Positions 1 to 5,198 of a DNA stretch of 5,198 nt are shown piece by piece. The notes under the pieces were generated by a model that did no database searches, was not told where the DNA came from, and saw nothing but the letters and a program-made list of their open reading frames with translations. Source of the stretch: an uncultured Enterobacter sp. (GTDB lineage: Bacteria; Pseudomonadota; Gammaproteobacteria; Enterobacterales; Enterobacteriaceae). The DNA lies in contig CAMKZP010000287.1 in assembly GCA_946477805.1 (NCBI GenBank), forward strand, positions 1 to 5,198. The letters are read 5' to 3'. The translations under genes and the position numbers were made by a program. Positions within the stretch are counted from its first letter, which is position 1; every line of letters starts with the position of its first letter.

Positions 1-47
1 GAGATTTCTGCCTGTCTCGTGGGCTCGGAGATGTGTATAAGAGACAG
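1..47 (+). other. Illumina Nextera i7 adapter (non-genomic contamination)
   Basis: Bases 14-47 match the 34-nt Nextera read-2 transposase adapter as I know it. They start GTCTCGTGGGCTCGG and end with the 19-bp Tn5 mosaic end AGATGTGTATAAGAGACAG at 29-47. Bases 1-5 (GAGAT) are the end of the P7 primer. Bases 6-13 (TTCTGCCT) sit in the index position and equal the reverse complement of the N703 index AGGCAGAA. Genomic sequence, recognisable as fruB, begins at base 48. The open frame from the GTG at 33 gives a false protein start, MYKRQ, which is the translation of the mosaic end and not biology. This is a library artefact left at a contig end, not a natural transposon end. Confidence 0.98.
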
Positions 48-533
48 GCGGTGAGCCGTGCGGCAAACGCCTTTGACGTAGACGGCGAACGCGCGTCGAT
101 GCTGGTGACCGTCGCGATGACCGATGACCAGCCGGTTGCGGTACTTAAACGTCTGAGCGATCTACTGCTGAACAACAAAGCTGAAAAACTGCTGAACGCC
201 GATGCCGCAACCGTGCTAGCGCTGCTGACCAGCGACGATGCGCTGACCGATGACGTGCTGAGCGCCGAGTTTGTGGTGCGTAACGAGCACGGCCTGCACG
301 CGCGTCCTGGCACCATGCTGGTGAACACCGTTAAACAATTCGAAAGTGAGATTACCGTGACCAACCTGGATGGTTCGGGCAAACCGGCTAACGGCCGCAG
401 CCTGATGAAAGTCGTCGCGCTGGGCGTGAAGAAAGGCCACCGCCTGCGTTTCACCGCGCAGGGTGCAGATGCTGAACAGGCGCTGAAAGCGATTGGCGAT
501 GCCATCGCCGCGGGTCTGGGGGAGGGCGCATAA
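48..533 (+). CDS. fruB: Fructose PTS diphosphoryl transfer protein FruB (FPr), 3' part only
   Basis: FruB carries phosphate from PTS Enzyme I to the fructose permease FruA in the cytoplasm. The E. coli protein is 376 residues: an N-terminal EIIA domain, a central linker (M) domain and a C-terminal HPr-like domain. The window holds the last 161 residues, corresponding to about 216-376, so EIIA and its phospho-histidine are missing. What remains is the end of the M domain, then an HPr domain starting near EFVVRNEHGLHARPG. The phosphorylatable histidine of GLHARP is encoded at 297-299 and corresponds to E. coli His299. The HPr Ser46-like region GRSLMKVVALG is also present. The left edge is cut by an adapter, so the gene is incomplete because of the contig end and is not a pseudogene. 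Its TAA stop overlaps the fruK ATG by one base (TAATG), which suggests translational coupling. The promoter, and the Cra control known for this operon, would be upstream and are not visible. Confidence 0.97.
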   Translation, partial: AVSRAANAFDVDGERASMLVTVAMTDDQPVAVLKRLSDLLLNNKAEKLLNADAATVLALLTSDDALTDDVLSAEFVVRNEHGLHARPGTMLVNTVKQFESEITVTNLDGSGKPANGRSLMKVVALGVKKGHRLRFTAQGADAEQALKAIGDAIAAGLGEGA

Positions 534-1471
534 TGAGCAGACGTGTTGCAACGATTACGCTGAACCCGGCTTACGATCTGGTGGGCTTTTGCCCGGAAAT
601 CGAGCGTGGCGAAGTCAACCTCGTGCGGACTACCGGCCTGCATGCCGCGGGTAAAGGGATCAACGTTGCGAAGGTGCTGAAGGATCTGGGTATCGACGTC
701 ACCGTTGGCGGTTTCCTCGGTAAAGATAACCAGGACGGTTTCCAGCAGCTGTTCAGCGAGCTGGGAATTGCTAACCGCTTCCAGGTGGTGCAGGGCCGTA
801 CCCGTATCAACGTCAAGCTGACGGAAAAAGACGGGGAAGTGACGGATCTGAACTTCTCCGGTTTTGAAGTCACCCCGTCCGACTGGGAGCGTTTTGTTAA
901 CGATTCCCTGACCTGGCTGGGCCAGTTCGACATGGTGTGCGTCAGCGGCAGCCTGCCGTCCGGCGTGAGCCCGGAAGCGTTCACCGACTGGATGACGCGC
1001 CTGCGCAGCCAGTGTCCGTGCATTATCTTCGACAGCAGCCGCGATGCGCTGGTTGCCGGTCTCAAAGCCGCGCCGTGGCTGGTGAAGCCAAATCGTCGCG
1101 AACTGGAGATCTGGGCTGGCCGTAAGCTGCCAGAATTAAAGGATGTGATTGAAGCTGCCCATGCGCTTCGCGAGCAGGGGATCGCTCACGTGGTGATTTC
1201 GCTTGGTGCAGAAGGGGCGCTGTGGGTTAACGCGTCCGGCGAATGGATCGCCAAACCGCCGTCAATGGAAGTTGTCAGCACCGTTGGCGCAGGGGATTCG
1301 ATGGTTGGCGGTCTGATCTACGGCCTGCTGATGCGCGAATCCAGTGAACATACGTTACGTCTTGCCACCGCCGTTGCTGCCCTGGCCGTGAGCCAGAGCA
1401 ATGTCGGTATTACCGATCGTACCCAGTTGGCCGCGATGATGGCGCGCGTTGACTTAAAACCTTTTAACTGA
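533..1471 (+). CDS. fruK: 1-phosphofructokinase FruK
   Basis: FruK phosphorylates fructose-1-phosphate, the product of FruBA import, to fructose-1,6-bisphosphate using ATP in the cytoplasm. The protein is 312 residues, the same as E. coli FruK as I recall it, and appears full length. It is a PfkB/ribokinase-family kinase. The N-terminal substrate-binding signature AAGKGINVA lies at residues 38-46. The C-terminal anion-hole and catalytic motif GAGDS lies at 252-256, with Asp255 the expected catalytic base. The start is set by ATG at 533 with GGAGG at 521-525, seven bases upstream and inside the end of fruB. The protein begins MSRRVATITLNPAYD, as in the family. The one-base overlap with fruB and the 16-base gap to fruA place it in the middle of a fruBKA operon. 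By consuming fructose-1-phosphate, the effector of Cra/FruR in enterobacteria, it also influences induction of the operon. Confidence 0.98.
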   Translation: MSRRVATITLNPAYDLVGFCPEIERGEVNLVRTTGLHAAGKGINVAKVLKDLGIDVTVGGFLGKDNQDGFQQLFSELGIANRFQVVQGRTRINVKLTEKDGEVTDLNFSGFEVTPSDWERFVNDSLTWLGQFDMVCVSGSLPSGVSPEAFTDWMTRLRSQCPCIIFDSSRDALVAGLKAAPWLVKPNRRELEIWAGRKLPELKDVIEAAHALREQGIAHVVISLGAEGALWVNASGEWIAKPPSMEVVSTVGAGDSMVGGLIYGLLMRESSEHTLRLATAVAALAVSQSNVGITDRTQLAAMMARVDLKPFN

Positions 1472-1487
1472 CAGCAGGAGAGGAATA

Positions 1488-3173
1488 ATGAAAACGCTGC
1501 TGATTATTGACTCCGGTCTCGGACAGGCTCGTGCCTATATGGCGAAGACCCTGCTGGGAGCGGCGGCGAACAAAGCACATCTGGACATTATCGATAACCC
1601 GGGTGATGCCGAACTGGCGATTGTGCTGGGGGATAAAATCCCGGCCGACAGCGCGCTGAACGGCAAAAAGGTGTGGCTGGGCGATATCAACCGCGCGGTG
1701 GCCCACCCTGAGCTGTTCCTGAGCGAGGCGAAAGGTCACGCCACGGTTTACAGCGCACCCGTCGCGGCGGCCCCGGCTGCGGCGGCTGGTCCAAAACGCA
1801 TCGTCGCAATTACCGCCTGCCCGACCGGCGTTGCGCATACCTTTATGGCGGCTGAAGCCATTGAAACCGAAGCGAAAAAACGCGGCTGGTGGGTAAAAGT
1901 TGAAACGCGCGGCTCTGTCGGCGCAGGCAATGCGATTACCCCTGAAGAGGTCGCTGAGGCCGATCTGGTTATCGTTGCGGCTGACATCGAAGTGGATCTG
2001 GCGAAGTTTGCCGGTAAGCCGATGTACCGCACCTCGACCGGCCTGGCGCTGAAGAAGACGGCTCAGGAGTTTGATAAAGCGCTGGCGGAAGCGAAACCGT
2101 ACCAGGCGAGCGGTGCAGCGAAAGCCGCCACCGAAGGGAAAAAAGAGTCCGCGGGTGCCTATCGTCACCTGCTGACCGGCGTCTCCTATATGCTGCCGAT
2201 GGTGGTAGCGGGCGGCCTGTGCATCGCGCTCTCCTTTGCGTTCGGCATTGAAGCGTTTAAAGAACAGGGCACCCTGGCCGCTGCGCTGATGCAGATTGGC
2301 GGTGGCTCCGCGTTCGCGCTGATGGTGCCGGTGCTGGCTGGCTTTATCGCCTTCTCCATCGCTGACCGTCCGGGCCTGACGCCGGGTCTTATCGGCGGTA
2401 TGCTGGCGGTGAGCACCGGTTCCGGCTTTATTGGCGGCATCATTGCCGGTTTCCTGGCGGGTTACGTCGCGAAACTCATCAGCTCGAAGCTGAAGCTGCC
2501 GCAAAGTATGGAAGCGCTGAAACCGATTCTGATCATCCCGCTGATTTCCAGCCTGGTGGTCGGCCTGGCGATGATTTATCTGATTGGCAAACCGGTTGCG
2601 GGCATTCTGGCGGGCCTGACCCACTGGCTGCAGACCATGGGAACGGCGAACGCGGTTCTGCTGGGCGCCATCCTCGGCGGTATGATGTGTACCGACATGG
2701 GCGGCCCGGTGAACAAAGCGGCGTACGCGTTTGGCGTTGGCCTGCTGAGCACGCAAACCTACGCGCCGATGGCAGCGATCATGGCGGCAGGTATGGTGCC
2801 ACCGCTGGCACTGGGCCTGGCAACGATTATTGCCCGTCGTAAGTTTGATAAAACCCAGCAGGAAGGCGGAAAAGCGGCGCTGGTTCTGGGCCTTTGCTTC
2901 ATCACCGAAGGGGCGATTCCCTTCGCCGCGCGGGATCCGATGCGCGTTCTGCCTTGCTGTATCGTGGGTGGCGCGGTAACGGGAGCTATCTCAATGGCGG
3001 TGGGAGCAAAACTGATGGCACCGCACGGCGGCCTGTTTGTACTGCTGATCCCGGGCGCCATCACTCCGGTGCTGGGTTATCTGCTGGCGATCGTTGCCGG
3101 TACGCTGGTAGCCGGTCTCTCTTACGCGGTGCTGAAGCGCCCGGAAGCGGAAGCCGTGGCGAAAGCCGCCTGA
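1488..3173 (+). CDS. fruA: Fructose-specific PTS permease, EIIB'BC component FruA
   Basis: FruA is the inner-membrane fructose transporter. It takes phosphate from FruB and imports fructose as fructose-1-phosphate. The protein is 561 residues, against about 563 in E. coli. Residues 1 to about 85 form the duplicated IIB' domain, which lacks an active-site cysteine (IIDSGLGQARAY near residue 6). An Ala/Pro-rich linker follows at about 90-102. The catalytic IIB domain spans about 103-200, with the phospho-cysteine Cys111 in ITACPTGVAHTF. A charged linker leads to the membrane IIC domain from about residue 226, which has many hydrophobic spans, the motif GGPVNKAAYAFG from residue 405 and the EGAIPFAARDP motif from Glu474. 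AGGAG at 1476-1480 lies seven bases before the ATG. The frame ends with a tandem stop TGA-TAA (3171-3176). It is the last gene of fruBKA and is followed by a terminator. Confidence 0.98.
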   Translation: MKTLLIIDSGLGQARAYMAKTLLGAAANKAHLDIIDNPGDAELAIVLGDKIPADSALNGKKVWLGDINRAVAHPELFLSEAKGHATVYSAPVAAAPAAAAGPKRIVAITACPTGVAHTFMAAEAIETEAKKRGWWVKVETRGSVGAGNAITPEEVAEADLVIVAADIEVDLAKFAGKPMYRTSTGLALKKTAQEFDKALAEAKPYQASGAAKAATEGKKESAGAYRHLLTGVSYMLPMVVAGGLCIALSFAFGIEAFKEQGTLAAALMQIGGGSAFALMVPVLAGFIAFSIADRPGLTPGLIGGMLAVSTGSGFIGGIIAGFLAGYVAKLISSKLKLPQSMEALKPILIIPLISSLVVGLAMIYLIGKPVAGILAGLTHWLQTMGTANAVLLGAILGGMMCTDMGGPVNKAAYAFGVGLLSTQTYAPMAAIMAAGMVPPLALGLATIIARRKFDKTQQEGGKAALVLGLCFITEGAIPFAARDPMRVLPCCIVGGAVTGAISMAVGAKLMAPHGGLFVLLIPGAITPVLGYLLAIVAGTLVAGLSYAVLKRPEAEAVAKAA

Positions 3174-3182
3174 TAACGTTGT

Positions 3183-3205
3183 GGGGAGGCGGCTACGCCT
3201 TCCCC
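3183..3205 (+). repeat. GC-rich hairpin after fruA
   Basis: Left arm GGGGAGGCG (3183-3191) pairs with right arm CGCCTTCCCC (3196-3205) around a 4-base loop, with one bulged T. It lies 9 bases after the fruA stop and just before the main terminator. It has no T tract of its own, so it is unlikely to terminate alone. It could protect the 3' end of the fru mRNA or slow polymerase before the terminator; this role is inferred. It does not match the REP/BIME consensus I know. Confidence 0.6.
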
Positions 3206-3212
3206 GACCAAC

Positions 3213-3249
3213 AAAAAAGCCGGGTCGCATTACGCACCCGGCTTTTTTT
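3213..3249. terminator. Bidirectional intrinsic terminator between fruA and nfo
   Basis: A perfect 13-bp stem is formed by A6-GCCGGGT (3213-3225) and ACCCGGC-T6 (3236-3248) around a 10-base loop that can add a short inner GC pairing. On the plus strand the T7 run at 3243-3249 follows a GC-rich stem, as expected for Rho-independent termination of fruBKA. On the minus strand the A6 run at 3213-3218 becomes the U tract for nfo. The nfo stop codon (3248-3250, TAA on the minus strand) lies within the edge of the structure, so both convergent genes share one compact terminator. Confidence 0.93.
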
Positions 3250-4105
3250 ATGCCGCCTGGTCAGCGGTTTGCTGCGCCTTCAGCCAGGCAATCTCTTCGG
3301 CCCAGATATCCGGGTTAATGGTTTCCAGCACCATCGGGATACCGTCGAAGCGGGCGTCCTGCATGATAAAGCGGAACGCATCGTGGCCGATATTGCCCTC
3401 GCCCAGGCTGTGGTGGCGGTCAACGCGGCTGCCAAACGCGCTTTTCGCGTCGTTCAGGTGCATACCCCGCAGATACTGAAAGCCAACGATGCGCCCGAAC
3501 TCATCGAAGGTGTTTTTCGTGGCCTCCGTTGTGCGCAGGTCATAGCCTGCGGCAAACGCGTGGCAGGTATCAATGCACACGCCCACGCGGGATTTATCCT
3601 CCACGCCGTCAATAATCGCCGCCAGATGCTCAAATTTAAAGCCGAGGTTGCTGCCCTGACCGGCCGTGTTTTCGATCACCGCCGTGACGCCCTGAGTTTT
3701 ATCCAGCGTGATGTTGATGGACTCAGCAATGCGCGCCAGACAGGCGTCTTCATCAATCTGCATCAGATGGCTTCCCGGATGGAAGTTCAGCAGCGTTAAC
3801 CCCAGCTGTTCACAGCGCTGGATTTCATCGAGGAAAGCTTCGCGGGATTTTTCCAGCGCCTCTGCAACCGGATGCCCGAGGTTGATCAGGTAGCTGTCGT
3901 GGGGAAGGATCTGGCCTGGCCCGTACTGGTATTTCTCGCAGGCGGCTTTGAAATTGTCAATCACGTCAGCGGTGAGCGCGGCGGCGCGCCACTGGCGCTG
4001 GTTTTTGGTGAACAGGGCGAAAGCGGTCGCCTCGATTTCGGCGGCGCGAATGGCGGCATTCGCAAGGCCACCTGCAGCGCTAACGTGCGCTCCAACGTAT
4101 TTCAT
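3248..4105 (-). CDS. nfo: Deoxyribonuclease IV (endonuclease IV, AP endonuclease)
   Basis: Nfo is a cytoplasmic zinc-dependent enzyme of base excision repair. It cuts 5' of abasic sites, removes blocked 3' ends and acts on some oxidised bases. The protein is 285 residues, the same as E. coli Nfo, and is a TIM-barrel AP endonuclease family 2 member. All nine metal ligands known from the E. coli enzyme are at identical positions: His69, His109, Glu145, Asp179, His182, His216, Asp229, His231 and Glu261. Family signatures are visible around NFHPGSH (107-113), IDTCHAFAAGYD (178-189) and LNDAKSAFGSRVDRHHSLG (217-235). The ATG (4105-4103 on the minus strand) has a Shine-Dalgarno GGGAG at 4117-4113 with a seven-base spacer. 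It lies 64 bases downstream of yeiH on the same strand and can be read from yeiH or from its own promoter in that gap. In E. coli nfo belongs to the SoxRS regulon, and a candidate box is present here. Confidence 0.98.
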   Translation of the reverse strand: MKYVGAHVSAAGGLANAAIRAAEIEATAFALFTKNQRQWRAAALTADVIDNFKAACEKYQYGPGQILPHDSYLINLGHPVAEALEKSREAFLDEIQRCEQLGLTLLNFHPGSHLMQIDEDACLARIAESINITLDKTQGVTAVIENTAGQGSNLGFKFEHLAAIIDGVEDKSRVGVCIDTCHAFAAGYDLRTTEATKNTFDEFGRIVGFQYLRGMHLNDAKSAFGSRVDRHHSLGEGNIGHDAFRFIMQDARFDGIPMVLETINPDIWAEEIAWLKAQQTADQAA

Positions 4106-4112
4106 AAAGGGA

Positions 4113-4155
4113 CTCCCGTTAAGCCGAAACGCTTATGATAGCGGGTTAACGGGAG
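4113..4155 (-). promoter_or_regulatory. Inverted repeat that can sequester the nfo Shine-Dalgarno
   Basis: CTCCCGTTAA at 4113-4122 and TTAACGGGAG at 4146-4155 are exact reverse complements, 10 of 10 bases, around a 23-base loop. Inside the loop CGCT (4130-4133) and AGCG (4140-4143) can form an inner 4-bp stem. In minus-strand mRNA the 3' arm contains GGGAG (4117-4113), the nfo ribosome binding site, so folding would hide it. There is no U tract, so it is not an intrinsic terminator. It could instead be a split operator for a DNA-binding protein. The structure is seen directly; its function is inferred. Confidence 0.6.
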
Positions 4156-4163
4156 AAGGATGT
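4135..4163 (-). promoter_or_regulatory. nfo: Candidate nfo promoter (-10 TATCAT, weak -35)
   Basis: On the minus strand TATCAT (4140-4135) resembles the sigma-70 -10 consensus. The hexamer 17 bases upstream, ACATCC (4163-4158), is a poor -35, as is common for activator-dependent promoters. Transcription would start near 4128, about 22 bases before the nfo ATG, keeping the Shine-Dalgarno but losing the upstream arm of the inverted repeat. The assignment rests on the hexamer and its spacing to the adjacent activator box. Confidence 0.5.
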
Positions 4164-4178
4164 AGTGGTTTATGCCAT
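4160..4178 (-). promoter_or_regulatory. Candidate SoxS/MarA/Rob box upstream of nfo
   Basis: The minus-strand 19-mer ATGGCATAAACCACTACAT fits the sox/mar-box consensus AYNGCACNNWNNRYYAAAY except for T in place of C at position 7, a common variant, and C in place of A at position 17. It ends 19 bases before the -10 TATCAT and overlaps the weak -35, which is the usual geometry of class II promoters of this regulon. It also overlaps the yeiH stop codon at 4170-4172. E. coli nfo is induced through SoxRS, which supports the call, but the box here is predicted by eye. Confidence 0.55.
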
Positions 4179-5198
4179 CATGGCGTGAACCGCAAGGTTG
4201 ATCGCGCCGCCGCCAAAAATCAGCCAGATGAACAGGACCAGCGCCATCAGCAGCGGTTTTGCCCCGGCTTTTTTCAGCGCGCTGACGTGAGTGGTTACAC
4301 CCAGCGCCGCCATCGCCATGGCCAGCAGCACGGTATCCAGCGTCACCAGCATATCCACCGCGGCTTTCGGCAGCAGGTGGAAGGAGTTGAAAATCGCCAC
4401 CGCGATGAACAGGATCGCAAACCAGGGAATGGTGATTTTGCTTTTCTCACTGCCGCCAACCGGCGCCAGCTGTTTAACGCGGGCCGCGAGGAAAATCAGG
4501 AACGGGGCCAGCATCATGACGCGCAGCATTTTCGCAATCACCGCCGCGTTTTCCGCCTCCGGGCTGATGGCGTGACCTGCCGCCACCACCTGCGCCACTT
4601 CGTGCAGGGTCGAACCGATATAAATGCCGTAGGCTTCCGGGCTAAACCAGTGCGCGACCAGCGGATACAGCGCCGGGTAAAGGAAGATTGCCAGCGTGCC
4701 GAAGATCACCACCGTCGCCACTGCCACGGTCACTTTGCTGGCTTCCGCTTTGACCACGGGCTCTGTTGCCAGCACCGCAGCCGCGCCGCAGATGCTGCTC
4801 CCCGCGCCGATGAGCCAGCTGGTTTGCTTGTCGAGTCCAAAGACCTTCTGGCCGATAAAGCACGCCAGTAAAAAGGTGCTGGACAGCGTCAGGACGTCGA
4901 TGGCGATCCCGCTGACGCCCACGTCCGCAATCTGCGAAAAGGTGAGGCGGAAGCCGTAAAGAATGATCCCGAGGCGCAGCAGATGCTGCTTGGCGAAAAT
5001 CACGCCGCCGTCGCAGGATTTCCAGATATGGGGGTAGACGGTATTTCCAACGACCATGCCGAGCAGAATAGCCAGCGTTAACGCGCTAAACCCCGCGCCC
5101 GCAACGGCCGGTATGCTGCCGCCCCAGAGTGCGACACCGGTTATAACGGCGCTGAGCGCAAGTCCCGGCACGAAGTGCCGCACGGTACGATGATGCTG
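4170..5198 (-). CDS. yeiH: YeiH family inner-membrane protein (UPF0324, putative sulfate exporter), 5' end cut by the window
   Basis: This is a polytopic inner-membrane protein of the UPF0324 / Cons_hypoth698 family, often named a putative sulfate export transporter; as far as I know its substrate is unproven. Counting from the GTG at 5183, 337 residues are seen. They contain about nine or ten hydrophobic spans (for example 4-24, 27-47, 88-110, 152-172, 252-270, 276-296, 310-330) and the conserved GAGSSICGAAAVLATEP segment at 126-142. That GTG is probably not the start. The frame stays open to the window edge, and the five upstream codons read QHHRT, matching the KQHRT just before HFIPGL in E. 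coli YeiH (349 residues as I recall). About seven N-terminal codons and the start are therefore missing. The stop (TAA, 4172-4170) is 64 bases before nfo and falls inside the predicted SoxS box. In E. coli the upstream neighbour is the LysR-type regulator YeiE, which is not in view here. Confidence 0.93.
   Translation of the reverse strand, partial: QHHRTVRHFVPGLALSAVITGVALWGGSIPAVAGAGFSALTLAILLGMVVGNTVYPHIWKSCDGGVIFAKQHLLRLGIILYGFRLTFSQIADVGVSGIAIDVLTLSSTFLLACFIGQKVFGLDKQTSWLIGAGSSICGAAAVLATEPVVKAEASKVTVAVATVVIFGTLAIFLYPALYPLVAHWFSPEAYGIYIGSTLHEVAQVVAAGHAISPEAENAAVIAKMLRVMMLAPFLIFLAARVKQLAPVGGSEKSKITIPWFAILFIAVAIFNSFHLLPKAAVDMLVTLDTVLLAMAMAALGVTTHVSALKKAGAKPLLMALVLFIWLIFGGGAINLAVHAMMA

Noticed and set aside
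29..47. A natural Tn5 or IS50 end inserted in fruB
   Set aside because: The 19-bp mosaic end is the engineered hybrid used in Nextera kits and is preceded by the kit's own adapter and index bases.
33..53. GTG codons at 33 and 51 as starts for a short FruB
   Set aside because: The GTG at 33 lies in adapter sequence. The GTG at 51 is an internal Val codon in a region homologous to the middle of full-length FruB.
1464..2756. A 430-codon open frame antisense to fruA
   Set aside because: Its product is rich in Arg, Gln and His with no family signature. It mirrors fruA, whose strong codon bias in GC-rich DNA keeps the opposite strand open. It would also overlap a clearly real gene throughout.
2894..3799. 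A 301-codon plus-strand open frame running from fruA across the terminator into nfo
   Set aside because: It crosses a strong terminator and is a shadow of fruA in another frame and of nfo on the opposite strand. It has no plausible domain or ribosome site.
4168..4186. An alternative overlapping sox box, ACGCCATGATGGCATAAAC
   Set aside because: It breaks the core GCA (CCA here) and two further consensus positions, and its spacing to the -10 TATCAT is too long for class II geometry; the box at 4160-4178 fits better.
3948..4871. A 307-codon plus-strand open frame opposite nfo and yeiH
   Set aside because: Its composition is typical of antisense shadows, with many His, Gln and Arg residues, and both genes beneath it match known families along their visible length.
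5181..5183. GTG at 5183 (minus strand) as the yeiH start
   Set aside because: The upstream codons continue to match the family N-terminus (QHHRT against KQHRT), so the real start is beyond the window edge.
5184..5198. Possible adapter sequence at the right edge as well
   Set aside because: The last bases stay in frame with yeiH and encode residues expected from the family, and no adapter motif is present.

Overview
The window carries chromosomal housekeeping genes of a member of the Enterobacteriaceae. The proteins closely resemble my recollection of E. coli FruB, FruK, FruA, Nfo and YeiH. The GC-rich codon usage and the gene order suggest an Enterobacter- or Klebsiella-like genus rather than E. 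coli itself, but the genus cannot be fixed from this sequence alone.

Layout. Bases 1-47 are not genomic: they read as an Illumina Nextera i7 adapter (end of P7, an 8-nt index, then the Tn5 mosaic end). True sequence starts at 48, inside fruB. On the plus strand follow the 3' part of fruB (48-533), fruK (533-1471) and fruA (1488-3173), the tightly packed fructose PTS operon. A 74-bp convergent gap (3174-3247) holds a GC-rich hairpin and a strong bidirectional terminator whose T tract runs into the nfo stop codon. On the minus strand lie nfo (3248-4105, endonuclease IV) and, upstream of it, yeiH (4170-5198, an inner-membrane protein of unknown substrate whose start lies beyond the right edge).

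How the genes work together. FruB passes phosphate from Enzyme I to FruA. FruA imports fructose as fructose-1-phosphate, and FruK phosphorylates that to fructose-1,6-bisphosphate for glycolysis. The promoter and any Cra operator would be upstream of fruB and are missing. Nfo repairs abasic and oxidatively damaged DNA. Its family is part of the superoxide response in E. coli, and the yeiH-nfo junction contains a good candidate SoxS/MarA/Rob box spaced correctly from a -10 element.

No undescribed multi-gene system is visible. The most interesting non-coding structure is a perfect 10-bp inverted repeat in the yeiH-nfo gap that can hide the nfo Shine-Dalgarno sequence. The predicted nfo promoter would start transcription inside the loop, so only read-through mRNA from yeiH could form the hairpin.
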